Origin: an uncultured bacterium
Lineage (GTDB): Bacteria > Bacteroidota > Bacteroidia > Bacteroidales > Marinifilaceae
NCBI GenBank assembly: GCA_905216195.1
Contig: CAJMSX010000022.1
Location: 1-50,103, forward strand
Length of the DNA: 50,103 nucleotides
Reading direction: 5' to 3'
Positions 35,749 through 44,846 of this stretch are shown piece after piece. Every line of letters begins with the position of its first letter. Position 1 is the stretch's first letter. The position numbers and the translations under genes are program-made. The notes below the pieces were generated by a model that was given only the letters and a program-made list of their open reading frames with translations, was not told the origin of the DNA and made no database searches.

Positions 35749-37503
35749 ATGCAGGAATTAACTATCACTTCGGGCGCGTTGCCGGGTTCGGAAAAAATGT
35801 ATGTAAAAGGAAAAATATTTCCCATCGAAGTGCCGATGCGAAAAATCAAATTATCGGACACGATCGATCCGGAGGGCAACCGTATTCCGAACGAACCCGT
35901 TGTCGTCTACGATACGTCCGGCCCCTATACGGATCCCGCTTACCAAGTCGATTTAAAAAAGGGACTTCCGAAATTACGGGAGTTGTGGATTGAAGAACGG
36001 AAAGATACGGTAAAGCTAACGGAGCTGAGTTCCGAATACGGCAGAATGCGGCATGGCGATCCCACTTTAGACCATCTTCGTTTCGAACATGTGAATACAC
36101 ATCCCCGGGTCGCCCGGGAAGGACATTGTGTGACTCAGCTGTACTATGCCCGGCAGGGAATAATTACTCCTGAAATGGAATACATTGCCATCCGGGAAAA
36201 TCAATGCATAGATCAAATCCGGGAAAATTATCCCAAAGAAAAGGGGAATCCTCTCGGAGCCTGTATTCCGGAATACATTACGCCGGAATTTGTCCGGCAG
36301 GAAGTGGCCGCCGGAAGAGCTATAATACCTGCTAATATCAATCATCCGGAAAGCGAGCCCATGATTATCGGACGAAACTTCCTGGTAAAAATCAATGCCA
36401 ACATCGGGAATTCACCGGTTACCTCTTCCATTGCCGAAGAAGTGGAAAAAGCGGTATGGGCCTTTCGCTGGGGAGCCGACACCATTATGGATTTGTCTAC
36501 CGGCGATAACATTCATGAAACCCGGGAATGGATTATCCGCAATTCTCCTGTTCCGGTCGGTACGGTTCCCCTGTATCAGACACTGGAAAAAGTCAAAGGC
36601 GATGTGACGAAACTGAACTGGGAAATTTTCAGGGACACCCTGATCGAACAAGCGGAACAAGGAGTGGATTATTTTACCATTCATGCCGGTCTCCGCTGGA
36701 AAGATGTACCTCTGACGATGAACCGGCTCACCGGAATCGTTTCCCGTGGAGGTTCCATTATGGCTCATTGGTGCACAACCTTCAAACAGGAAAGCTTCCT
36801 GTATGAACACTTTGAAGACATCTGTGAAATTCTGGCCAAATATGATGTAGGAATTTCCCTGGGAGACGGACTGCGCCCCGGTTGTATCGCCGACGCTAAT
36901 GACGAAGCCCAGATCGAGGAATTGAAAACTTTGGGAGAACTGGCGGATATTGCCCGGAAATACAACGTACAGGCGATTATTGAAGGTCCGGGTCATGTTC
37001 CTATGCATAAGATCAAAGAAAATATGGACCTTCAGTTAAAGTATTGCCGGGAAGCTCCTTTTTACACCCTGGGACCTCTGGTAACGGATATAGCTCCGGG
37101 TTACGATCACATTACTTCGGCTATCGGAGGAGCTATGATCGGATGGTTCGGGACAGCTATGCTTTGTTATGTCACTCAAAAAGAACATCTGGGCCTCCCG
37201 AATAAAGAAGACGTAAAAGAAGGAGTCATTACGTTCAAGTTGGCAGCCCATGCTGCCGACCTGGCCAAAGGGCATCCGGCTGCCTTTTATCGGGATTACG
37301 CCATGAGTAAAGCTCGTTTTGAATTCCGTTGGAAAGACCAATTCCATCTGGCGTTGGATTCGGAAAAAGCACTGCAATTCCACGATGAAACACTTCCGGA
37401 AGAAGGTCACAAAACCGCTCATTTCTGTTCGATGTGCGGGGCCCATTTTTGCTCCATGCAAGCCAGTCAGAAACTTAGAAAAAAAATTAACCGGGACTCC
37501 TGA
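35749..37503 (+). CDS. thiC: Phosphomethylpyrimidine synthase
   Basis: 584 residues. ThiC landmarks: VPMRKIKLSDTIDPEGNRIP, GPYTDPAYQVDLKKGLP, RFEHVNTHPRVAREGHCVTQ-like text, MIIGRNFLVKINANIGNSPV, WGADTIMDLSTGDNIHETRE, PVGTVPLYQTLEKV, DYFTIHAG, DGLRPGCIADANDEAQ and EGPGHVPMHKI. The C-terminal Fe-S motif CSMCGAHFC (C-x2-C-x4-C) is intact. Radical-SAM conversion of AIR to HMP-P. First gene behind the riboswitch; the fusion gene follows after 6 bp. Confidence 0.97.
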   Translation: MQELTITSGALPGSEKMYVKGKIFPIEVPMRKIKLSDTIDPEGNRIPNEPVVVYDTSGPYTDPAYQVDLKKGLPKLRELWIEERKDTVKLTELSSEYGRMRHGDPTLDHLRFEHVNTHPRVAREGHCVTQLYYARQGIITPEMEYIAIRENQCIDQIRENYPKEKGNPLGACIPEYITPEFVRQEVAAGRAIIPANINHPESEPMIIGRNFLVKINANIGNSPVTSSIAEEVEKAVWAFRWGADTIMDLSTGDNIHETREWIIRNSPVPVGTVPLYQTLEKVKGDVTKLNWEIFRDTLIEQAEQGVDYFTIHAGLRWKDVPLTMNRLTGIVSRGGSIMAHWCTTFKQESFLYEHFEDICEILAKYDVGISLGDGLRPGCIADANDEAQIEELKTLGELADIARKYNVQAIIEGPGHVPMHKIKENMDLQLKYCREAPFYTLGPLVTDIAPGYDHITSAIGGAMIGWFGTAMLCYVTQKEHLGLPNKEDVKEGVITFKLAAHAADLAKGHPAAFYRDYAMSKARFEFRWKDQFHLALDSEKALQFHDETLPEEGHKTAHFCSMCGAHFCSMQASQKLRKKINRDS

Positions 37504-37509
37504 TTCTTC

Positions 37510-39459
37510 ATGAAGTATATTGTCATCACACCGGCTGAAACAGTGCCCAACGAAACCCTCCTTTGCAACCTGCTTTTCGAAAACGGATTGCAAATTCTGC
37601 ATTTGCGCAAGCCGGGAGCATCCCGGGAAATGTACGAGGATTTTATTCGCCGGATTTCCCCTCTTTACCGGAATAAAATTGTGCTCCATGAACACTACGA
37701 GTTAGCGTCCCGGTACCGGTTGAAGGGTATACATCTGAAATCCGGACAAGCCGCAACTCATGACCAATATACCGGATATCCGGTCGTGAGCATTTCCTGT
37801 CACAGCGTGGAAGAGATAGAAACTCTTCCGTTCCGACCGGAATATTGTTTTCTCAGTCCCCTGTTCGACAGTATCTCCAAAAAGGGATACGTGAGCCGTT
37901 TCGCATCTCTCCCATACCTTCGGGTGCCGGTACCCGTCATCGCCCTGGGGGGCATTACTCCGGATAAAGTACCCTTGTGCAGACAGCACGGTTTTTCCGG
38001 AGTCGCAGCTTTAGGATATATCTGGGAAGAACCGGAAGAAGCTTTGAGTCGTTTTTCCCGGTTCAAGACTCCGGTCGTCCTGAGCATTGCCGGATTCGAC
38101 CCCTCATCGGGCGCCGGAGTAACAGCCGATCTCAAAACGTTTGAAAATTGCGGAGCCTACGGTCTCGGTGTGGTCTCGGCTCTTACGTTCCAGAATGAAA
38201 AAGAATATGCGGGCGGCAAGTGGATCGACCCGGAAGATATCTTTCGCCAATGTGAACTTTTGTTTAACACACATAGACCTGAAATCGTGAAAATCGGTTT
38301 AGTCCGGGATTTCCATTTTTTGGAAACATTGATCAGTTTCCTGAAAGCCAGAATTCCTGAGCTAAAAATAATTTGGGATCCGGTCTTGAAATCTACTTCA
38401 GGAACGGTCTTTCACCGTCCTGCTCCGGAATGGAAAAAATTATTGGCACAGATTGATCTGATTACGCCTAACAGCGAAGAATTGAAAATATTATTCGGAG
38501 CAAAGACCGACCTGGAGAGTCTCCGGGAAACTTGCCGGCAATACGACTGCCGCATTTTATGGAAAGGCGGTCATAATGAAGAAAAAGACTGTCGGGATCA
38601 ATTGATTTCCTCCGATACCATCGAAACTTATACCGTCCGGCGCGGACGATACGACAAACACGGTACCGGATGTGTATTATCTTCAGCCGTAGCCGCTTTC
38701 TGGGCCCAACTCGATTCGCTGCCTTCCGCTTGTAACAAAGCCCAGGTATACATCTCCCGTTTTATAGATTCTAATGACAGCAGACTCGGATTCCATACCC
38801 TGGGTGTCCGGAACTGCCCTCCCAAACCTCCTCTCTCTCAGTTACGGGTACAATACATAACGGACCACCGAAGGGGAATGACCGTAGCTGAACAGGTAGA
38901 AGCCGTATGCCGCGGAGGGATTCGCTGGATACAGTTACGCATGAAAGAAGCCGGAGAAGAGGAATTCCGGTCTACCGGGAAATTGATAAGGGAAATATGC
39001 CGCCATTACAATGCCCTTTTTATCGTAAACGACCGGGTAGACCTGGCCCGCCAACTCAATGCCGACGGCGTTCATTTGGGAAAAGAAGATATGGACCCCA
39101 ACGAGGCCAGAAAGATTTTGGGTCCCGGCAAAATCATAGGTGCTACTTGTAACACCTGGGAAGACGTTCAAAGGCGGGCGGCACAAAAAGTAGATTACAT
39201 AGGATTGGGCCCATTCGCTTTTACTACCACCAAAAAGCGTCTGAGTCCCTTGCTCGGATTAGAAGGCTACCGGCATATTCTTTCTCTTATGCGAAAATCG
39301 GAGATCTTCGTTCCCGTATTTGCCATAGGCGGCATTACTAAAAAGGATATTCCTTTTTTACTGAAAACCGGCATACAAGGTATCGCACTCTCCGGTCTGA
39401 TCAAAAACAGCCCCGATATGGAGGCCGAAACCCGGGATATCCTTAAGCTCCTCTACTGA
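37510..39459 (+). CDS. ThiE/TenI-like - ThiD - ThiE triple fusion
   Basis: 649 residues in three enzyme-sized parts. Residues 1-185: a TIM-barrel ThiE/TenI-like domain (LQILHLRKPG, KGIHLKSG, SCHSVEEI, ALGGITPDKV). Residues 187-430: ThiD, HMP/HMP-P kinase (VLSIAGFDPSSGAGVTADLK, ALTFQN, WDPVLKSTSG, LITPNSEE, HGTGCVLSSA). Residues 445-649: a complete thiamin-phosphate synthase ThiE (WIQLRMKE, IVNDRVDLARQLNADGVHLG, YIGLGPFAFTTTK, FAIGGITKKD). The second ThiE keeps the pyrophosphate and thiazole loops; the first is more diverged and may be TenI-like or structural. No thiS, thiG, thiH or thiF is present nearby. The linkers are short and the frame is unbroken. Confidence 0.9.
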   Translation: MKYIVITPAETVPNETLLCNLLFENGLQILHLRKPGASREMYEDFIRRISPLYRNKIVLHEHYELASRYRLKGIHLKSGQAATHDQYTGYPVVSISCHSVEEIETLPFRPEYCFLSPLFDSISKKGYVSRFASLPYLRVPVPVIALGGITPDKVPLCRQHGFSGVAALGYIWEEPEEALSRFSRFKTPVVLSIAGFDPSSGAGVTADLKTFENCGAYGLGVVSALTFQNEKEYAGGKWIDPEDIFRQCELLFNTHRPEIVKIGLVRDFHFLETLISFLKARIPELKIIWDPVLKSTSGTVFHRPAPEWKKLLAQIDLITPNSEELKILFGAKTDLESLRETCRQYDCRILWKGGHNEEKDCRDQLISSDTIETYTVRRGRYDKHGTGCVLSSAVAAFWAQLDSLPSACNKAQVYISRFIDSNDSRLGFHTLGVRNCPPKPPLSQLRVQYITDHRRGMTVAEQVEAVCRGGIRWIQLRMKEAGEEEFRSTGKLIREICRHYNALFIVNDRVDLARQLNADGVHLGKEDMDPNEARKILGPGKIIGATCNTWEDVQRRAAQKVDYIGLGPFAFTTTKKRLSPLLGLEGYRHILSLMRKSEIFVPVFAIGGITKKDIPFLLKTGIQGIALSGLIKNSPDMEAETRDILKLLY

Positions 39460-39504
39460 TTTCCCTGGATTTACTCCAGGATCCCCTTAGGAACAAATGC
39501 TTCT

Positions 39505-39780
39505 TCACAAAGTCCGGTATATTTCTTTCTCCTTTTTTGAAAGGGAGGCAACCACCAGGTCATACGCTTGTTTAACGGGTTCCTTAACCGTTTTATCCGG
39601 CACATCCTGATTAAAATAAACGCTAATCCAATGTTTCTTATGCCCAGGATAGCCGGATTTTATTCCCTACTAGCTGTCTTGCAAATCTATAATTTGGTCC
39701 GGACTGCATTTAATCGTGCAGAAATCAAATACGTCTACATTCCCGAAATAAAACTATCTCTCTGGATTACCTTCCCATCC
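39505..39780 (-). pseudogene. MmcQ/YjbR-family protein, decayed
   Basis: On the minus strand one frame reads FYFGNVDVFDFCTIKCSPDQ, IIDLQDS, then two consecutive TAG codons (39667-39672), then GIKSGYPGHKKHWISVYFNQ and PVKQAYDLVVASLSKKEKEI, ending TGA at 39505-39507. This is the MmcQ/YjbR fold (K-K-H-W and Y-D-L-V-V-A-S-L are typical). A further TAG at 39754-39756 and no recognisable N-terminus confirm decay. Fills most of the gap between the thi operon and the BASS gene. Confidence 0.75.
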
Positions 39781-39816
39781 TAAAAGCGCCGGGTTATCGG
39801 AGACAGGAAACATACC

Positions 39817-40716
39817 TCACGGCTGTGTCCCGCTTTGCCTCTTTTTCCATAGCTGCCAGGAGTTAATTATATTTTGCCACAATACATACGCAGCCGGTCC
39901 CACGGCTGCTGCGGGAAAGAGATAAATCTGCGACATCCAGATCGCTAAAATCGTATTTTTTTGGCCCAGTCCTTGCCCTCCGGCTATGGTATTGTCATAA
40001 CGGCGCCCTAACCGGCGTCCTAACCAAAATTGAAAAATACAAACGATCAGGGAAAGCACGGCCAGTACTATTTCGTTCAGATAATGAGGGTCCGGCTGCT
40101 GCAAAAGAAAAGTAACGGTCCGTCCCGTCACAATGGTTAAAGCTAGGGACCACATATAGAAAGCCAGAATCTGAACGGAAACCAACCAACGATGAAAACG
40201 AGGCAAAAAATAATGTACCAACCAGGCTCCGAATAAAGGAAAAATCAGCAGGGGAACGACTTGTCGTCCAATGTAACCGAAGGATTCCCAAAAAGGCAGG
40301 GAACTGTTTGTACCCAACAGAGAAAAAATTACCGGAGCTGCCAAAGCTACCCCTACATTACTCAAAAACACAAAACTAGCTAAAAAAGCAATACTTCCCC
40401 CCAACATACCGGTAATGACGGCCGCAGCGGTTGCCGTAGGGGCCAACACACAAATCAATATGCCCTGGGCCACTTCTTCGTTAAAAGGCGCAATCAATCC
40501 GTAGACCACCAAACTGCCGGCCAATTGGATAAGCAATAACCAGATATGCAGTTTTGAAAATTTCATATTCCGGGGTGAAATTTTACTGAAAGTCAGAAAA
40601 AGCATACAGAAGATCAAAGCAGGTGTCAAAAACGACAACATACCGATATAGGTATGAAACAATGCTCCCGTTAGCATTGCTATCGGAAGCATCCAGTTTT
40701 TTAAGGTTTGAATCAC
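39817..40716 (-). CDS. Bile acid:sodium symporter (BASS) family transporter
   Basis: 299 residues with about nine hydrophobic segments. The family is indicated by ALIFCMLFLTFSKISPRNMK, QGILICVLAPTATAAAVITG, MLGGSIAFLASFVFLSNVGV and a closing GLGQKNTILAIWMSQIYLFP. The BASS-type crossover helices are expected around PTATAAAVIT and GQKNT. The substrate is unknown; many members carry organic anions rather than bile acids. It lies 4 bp after the transglutaminase-like gene. Confidence 0.8.
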   Translation of the reverse strand: MIQTLKNWMLPIAMLTGALFHTYIGMLSFLTPALIFCMLFLTFSKISPRNMKFSKLHIWLLLIQLAGSLVVYGLIAPFNEEVAQGILICVLAPTATAAAVITGMLGGSIAFLASFVFLSNVGVALAAPVIFSLLGTNSSLPFWESFGYIGRQVVPLLIFPLFGAWLVHYFLPRFHRWLVSVQILAFYMWSLALTIVTGRTVTFLLQQPDPHYLNEIVLAVLSLIVCIFQFWLGRRLGRRYDNTIAGGQGLGQKNTILAIWMSQIYLFPAAAVGPAAYVLWQNIINSWQLWKKRQSGTQP

Positions 40717-40720
40717 GATC

Positions 40721-41908
40721 CTATTCCATATATAATTTTACAACCTCCGGCCGATTCCCTATTTTTACGTCTACAGCCCGGTTCTTCCCTGCTTTATCGC
40801 TATATTTAAAGGTATAGGTTTTATTTTTTTCCAACAAAAATTCCAGCATATCGTTCATATCCTGCCGGGGGCCAGCCGTCCGTCCTCCACCCATCTGATC
40901 CTTTCCGCAAAACACATCGACATTGGCTGCTATACGGTCATCGGAATTTTGCATGCATTTATCGGAAGCGAACATCATCACCCGGATGACGATATGGTTC
41001 CCATCGCTCCGCAGAGCCGACTCATAGGTTTTATACAAATTTACATAACGGTCGGTCACGTTCTCGGCATTCACATACCGGATGTTCCGGTCCCATACCA
41101 AAGGGAAATACATACCGGTAGGTTTATAAGAAGAGGCGTATATCGCTTTCTCCACATCGTTTTTATCGGCTTTACCCGCATCGGCGAAAAACCAGGCCTG
41201 ATTCAACCGGTTGGGATAATATTCCGTAAAATACCATTGTCCGTCGGCCCACACCTCACACCAATTGTGATTTCCCCTTTCATCATGCCAGTTGGGGGTT
41301 CCCGCCACCCGCGACGGAATGCCCACTGCCCGAAAAGCATCCGTCAACAAGATAGAAAGACCGCTACAAGAAGCCATCCCCTGCCGCATGGACTCCGCAG
41401 GACTCTGATTGGGCTTTTCCCGTTCCGTATTGTAATCCACTCCTACTTCATCCCGTATATTACGATTTACTGAATCGATGGCTTCAAAAATAGTGCGGCA
41501 ATTCGCTACAAAACCGGAAAAACGATTGTAAAAATCCGGTCTCCACTCTTCCCGGGTTTCATTCAGACTGACGTATGGTAAAACATCGTTGAAAAATACC
41601 GAATCCGGTACGGTTTTCGCCCAGGGGAAACGCTCCCGCGCTTTATAAGCGTAGTCAACATTCGTGAGTAAAAAGGATGAAGTCAGGGTTGTTAAGTCCC
41701 TTTCCGGCATATAAGCGATCAAAAAAGCCATACCTTCTTTTTGCTCTCGGGGGCAGGCATCCAAAGCTTTGCCTAATTCGGCAGCGTTATTTCCGGCTTT
41801 AGCCAGGGCCGCATCCAGCAAAGGATGATATTTCCCGGGGACATCCCGGTATTTTTCTCCGGAACAGGCACAGAGACACACCACAGCCCATAATAAAATA
41901 AACTTCAT
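40721..41908 (-). CDS. Transglutaminase-like lipoprotein
   Basis: 395 residues. The N-terminus (MKFILLWAVVCLCACSGEK) is a lipoprotein-type signal with a possible lipidated Cys at 13 or 15. The transglutaminase-like core is at about 165-245: SMRQGMASCSGLSILLTDAF (nucleophile Cys), NHNWCEVWADGQWYFTEYYP (His, then E in place of the commoner Asp). A beta-sandwich tail runs to the end (TYTFKYSDKAGKNRAVDVKI). Family members act on surface or periplasmic peptides; the reaction here is unknown. Confidence 0.8.
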   Translation of the reverse strand: MKFILLWAVVCLCACSGEKYRDVPGKYHPLLDAALAKAGNNAAELGKALDACPREQKEGMAFLIAYMPERDLTTLTSSFLLTNVDYAYKARERFPWAKTVPDSVFFNDVLPYVSLNETREEWRPDFYNRFSGFVANCRTIFEAIDSVNRNIRDEVGVDYNTEREKPNQSPAESMRQGMASCSGLSILLTDAFRAVGIPSRVAGTPNWHDERGNHNWCEVWADGQWYFTEYYPNRLNQAWFFADAGKADKNDVEKAIYASSYKPTGMYFPLVWDRNIRYVNAENVTDRYVNLYKTYESALRSDGNHIVIRVMMFASDKCMQNSDDRIAANVDVFCGKDQMGGGRTAGPRQDMNDMLEFLLEKNKTYTFKYSDKAGKNRAVDVKIGNRPEVVKLYME

Positions 41909-41954
41909 TTCCGATTAATTTTAATGTACACCAAATCCTTTACTTTACAGATGA

Positions 41955-42938
41955 TCAGATCATCTTCCGGTCACTGAAATATTTCATAAACTGAGCTCTT
42001 TCGTAACGAGCCGCATGATTGGCATCCGCATAGGATAATTTCCCACGGAATTCTTCGATATGCCGATAAGACTTGCTTTGCATCCAGGATGAAACATATT
42101 GATTCATCGTCCGGATAACAGCAATCCCTCCTTCATAAAGTTCGGAGCATACCTGTACGGTAGTGGCTCCTGCCAACAACATTTTAACGACCGCCTCTCC
42201 GCTATGTACCCCTGTAGACGCAGACAACTGAAGCTGAGGATCTTTTCCTGCGAGAATTCCCGTCCATCTCAAGGTGGTACGTAAATCGACAGGACTACTG
42301 AACACCGAGGCAGCACCTACGGTCATGCGTTCGATATCGATATCCGGTTCGTAAAAACGGTTGAAAATAGTCACGGCATCTGCTCCGTATGCTTTCAGCT
42401 TGTCTACAAATGCCGCTAAATTCGTAAAATAGTGACTGATTTTCATGATCACAGGGATATTTATCTGAGCTTTTACATGCCGTAGAAGAGTAAAGTACAT
42501 ATTTTCAATTTCAGCACTTTCCTTATAGGCATCCAAAGGCAAAATGAAAGCATTTAATTCGAGAGCATCGGCTCCGGCCGCTTCCAGTTCACGGGCAAAG
42601 GAAACCCATTCCCCGTCTTCGATACAATTTATACTGGCTATCACAGGAATACTCAAAGACGATTTGGCCGCTTTAACTAAATCGATATATTGTTGCAACG
42701 TATTGGCCCGAACGTAATTCCGGATATAATCTTCGGCTTCGGGATAGGCGTCTTCTCCCAGAGCTTTCTGCGTATCCAGGCGTATCTGTTCTTCAAACAC
42801 AGATTTTAAAATAACCGCTCCTACACCGTAAATCTCCATCTCTTTCATTTTCTGTACATCGGAGGTCAGGCCGCTACTGCCAGCAATTACCGGACTTTTT
42901 AGCTCTAAACCGATAAATTTTGTCTTCAAATCTGTCAT
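41955..42938 (-). CDS. Dihydroorotate-dehydrogenase-like FMN protein
   Basis: 327 residues from ATG 42938 (MTDLKTKFIGLELKSPVIAG); an in-frame ATG at 42968 would overlap yggS. A PyrD-type TIM barrel: SPVIAGSSGLT, VGAVILKSVFEEQI, VIASINCIEDGEWVSFAREL, DALELNAFILPLD, INIPVIMKISHY, STGVHSGEAVVKMLLAGATT and VQVCSELYEGG. The active-site base expected for true PyrD is not obvious, so another FMN-dependent role is possible. Bacteroidetes usually have this paralogue besides PyrD. Confidence 0.8.
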   Translation of the reverse strand: MTDLKTKFIGLELKSPVIAGSSGLTSDVQKMKEMEIYGVGAVILKSVFEEQIRLDTQKALGEDAYPEAEDYIRNYVRANTLQQYIDLVKAAKSSLSIPVIASINCIEDGEWVSFARELEAAGADALELNAFILPLDAYKESAEIENMYFTLLRHVKAQINIPVIMKISHYFTNLAAFVDKLKAYGADAVTIFNRFYEPDIDIERMTVGAASVFSSPVDLRTTLRWTGILAGKDPQLQLSASTGVHSGEAVVKMLLAGATTVQVCSELYEGGIAVIRTMNQYVSSWMQSKSYRHIEEFRGKLSYADANHAARYERAQFMKYFSDRKMI

Positions 42939-42957
42939 AACCTTCAAATTTTTATTT

Positions 42958-43635
42958 TTATACTTCATAATTTCTGGATCCGAATATGGAACTTCCGATA
43001 CGAACCATCGTACTCCCTTCTTCCACAGCGATGCGGTAATCTCCGGACATACCCATCGATAATTCTTTGAAGTCTTCCTGTCCGGTAAAATATTTCGATT
43101 TCAAATTTTCATAAATGCGATGCAGATGCCGGAACTCTTTGCGAATCTGCCCGGTATCTTCCGTATAGGTTGCCATTCCCATGACGCCGGTTATCCGGAT
43201 ATTTTTCAATTCCCGGTAATCCTCGCTTTCCAAAAGTTCTCCGGCCTCTCCTTCGTCCAAGCCGAATTTGGTTTCTTCTTCGGCAATGTGGAATTGCAGC
43301 AAGCAATGGAGTACACGATTGCATTTTCCGGCCTCTTTATCAATCGTTTGCAACAACTTTAAACTGTCTACCGCGTGAATTAATGAAACGAAAGGCGCGA
43401 TATATTTAACTTTGTTCGTCTGCAAATGACCGATCTGGTGCCACTCGATATCTTTTGGAAGCAAACCGTATTTTTGCTCCAGTTCCTGCACTTTATTTTC
43501 TCCGAAAATCCGCTGCCCTCCCTCATAAGCCGCTTGTATGTCTTCTACCGGTTTAGTTTTGGAAACAGCGATCAACTTTACTCCCGCCGGTAAAGTCTTT
43601 TTGATACGCTCAATGTTCTCGACAATCTGATTCAT
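42958..43635 (-). CDS. yggS: YggS/PROSC-type PLP homeostasis protein
   Basis: 225 residues from ATG 43635 (MNQIVENIERIKK); the upstream extension is unlikely because it is cysteine/arginine-rich and absent from the family. PLP-lysine motif VKLIAVSKTKP, FGENKVQELEQKY, WHQIGHLQTNKVKYI, IHAVDSLKLLQ, ELSMGMSGDYRIAVEEGSTM and VRIGSSIFGSRNY. It manages free pyridoxal phosphate. It precedes the DHODH-like gene by 19 bp, probably as one transcript. Confidence 0.92.
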   Translation of the reverse strand: MNQIVENIERIKKTLPAGVKLIAVSKTKPVEDIQAAYEGGQRIFGENKVQELEQKYGLLPKDIEWHQIGHLQTNKVKYIAPFVSLIHAVDSLKLLQTIDKEAGKCNRVLHCLLQFHIAEEETKFGLDEGEAGELLESEDYRELKNIRITGVMGMATYTEDTGQIRKEFRHLHRIYENLKSKYFTGQEDFKELSMGMSGDYRIAVEEGSTMVRIGSSIFGSRNYEV

Positions 43636-43746
43636 CTTTATTCTGATCAATAACCGTGAAAAACAAAACTTTTCTTTCGGTGGTAAGACTGTGTACCTCT
43701 CACAAAATCCAACCCGCCTGAACACTACCGAGCGGCAGCCTGCTCT

Positions 43747-43877
43747 CTGCAAAGATCGTACCTCCGAAAGGGGAAATCCATATATGGACGTTTCGCCAAA
43801 CGGTAGCCCACCGTCTGCAAAGATAGGTTAAAATAAACGAAATCCGTTCATTTCCTTTGGGGAAACCTGCAAAGATT
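43747..43877 (-). promoter_or_regulatory. Three spaced CTGCAAAGAT elements, one perfect -7 box
   Basis: CTGCAAAGAT occurs at 43747-43756, 43815-43824 and 43867-43876. On the minus strand each gives nnTCTTTGCAG. The middle one reads TATCTTTG (43818-43825), an exact -7 box directed to yggS with a leader of about 180 nt. The other two are one base off. They may be tandem promoters. Confidence 0.45.
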
Positions 43878-44062
43878 TAAACTACTTTAATCATTTTTCT
43901 TTTTCCCTTCTTCTGCGTTTTCCCTACGTCACTCAACCCGGCAGCTTCCGGCAAGCTTCAGCAGAGTCTAAACCTTACTTTCGTTGTCCCTTGATCCAAC
44001 AACCGGCCACCCGCTCCATTCAATTAACTCCCCCATCTTGTCCGTTTTTCATGATTATTTCA

Positions 44063-44070
44063 TACCTTCG
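44063..44070 (+). promoter_or_regulatory. Candidate -7 box of truA
   Basis: TACCTTCG, one base from TAnnTTTG, 17 bp before the ATG at 44088. Confidence 0.4.
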
Positions 44071-44087
44071 CGGCAGAAGATCTTTTT

Positions 44088-44846
44088 ATGTTCAGGTATT
44101 TTATAGAATTAGCATATAACGGCAGCTCGTATAACGGATGGCAGATTCAACCGAATTCCCCTTCCGTACAGGAGGAATTGAACGGAGCATTGAGCACGAT
44201 TTTACGTAAGGATATGCAGGTAGTTGGAGCAGGACGAACGGATACGGGCGTACATGCTGCTTTTTTCGTTGCTCATTTCGATTTCCCGGACGAGATCCCG
44301 GACTTATCTTATCTGGTTTATAAGCTGAATCGCCTTACGGGCAAAGGAATCGCCCTGCGGAAAATCTATCCGGTAGCCCCGGACATGCATGCCCGGTTTT
44401 CGGCTATATCCCGGACCTATAAATATTTTATAGACAAAGCGAAAGACCCGTTTACCTGTGATTTTGCTTACCGGGTCTTTCCCTTGCCCGATATCGTTCT
44501 TATGAAGGAAGCCTGCTGCCTGTTATTCGAATACGAGGATTTTACCAGTTTCTCCAAATTACATACGGATACGAAAACAAATATCTGCCGGTTGATGGAA
44601 GCCGGCTGGGAAGAAACCGACACCCAATTGATATTTACGATTAAGGCCGACCGTTTCCTCAGGAATATGGTACGTGCTATTGTCGGAACTTTACTCGAAG
44701 TCGGACAGAAAAAATTATCCCTGGCGGACTTCCGGAACATTATTGAATCCCGGGACCGCTGCCGGGCCGGGAATTCGGTTCCGGGAAACGCTTTGTTTCT
44801 CTGGAATATAGAATATCCGTCCCTCTCTAATCCCGATGAAAAATGA
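44088..44846 (+). CDS. truA: tRNA pseudouridine(38-40) synthase
   Basis: 252 residues. The catalytic aspartate is D52 in VGAGRTDTGVHAAFFVAHFD. Also YNGSSYNGWQIQPNSPSVQE, HARFSAISRTYKYFI, FTSFSKL and IKADRFLRNMVRAIVGTLLE. Modifies uridines 38-40 of the anticodon arm. It overlaps the DUF4105 gene by ATGA. Confidence 0.95.
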   Translation: MFRYFIELAYNGSSYNGWQIQPNSPSVQEELNGALSTILRKDMQVVGAGRTDTGVHAAFFVAHFDFPDEIPDLSYLVYKLNRLTGKGIALRKIYPVAPDMHARFSAISRTYKYFIDKAKDPFTCDFAYRVFPLPDIVLMKEACCLLFEYEDFTSFSKLHTDTKTNICRLMEAGWEETDTQLIFTIKADRFLRNMVRAIVGTLLEVGQKKLSLADFRNIIESRDRCRAGNSVPGNALFLWNIEYPSLSNPDEK

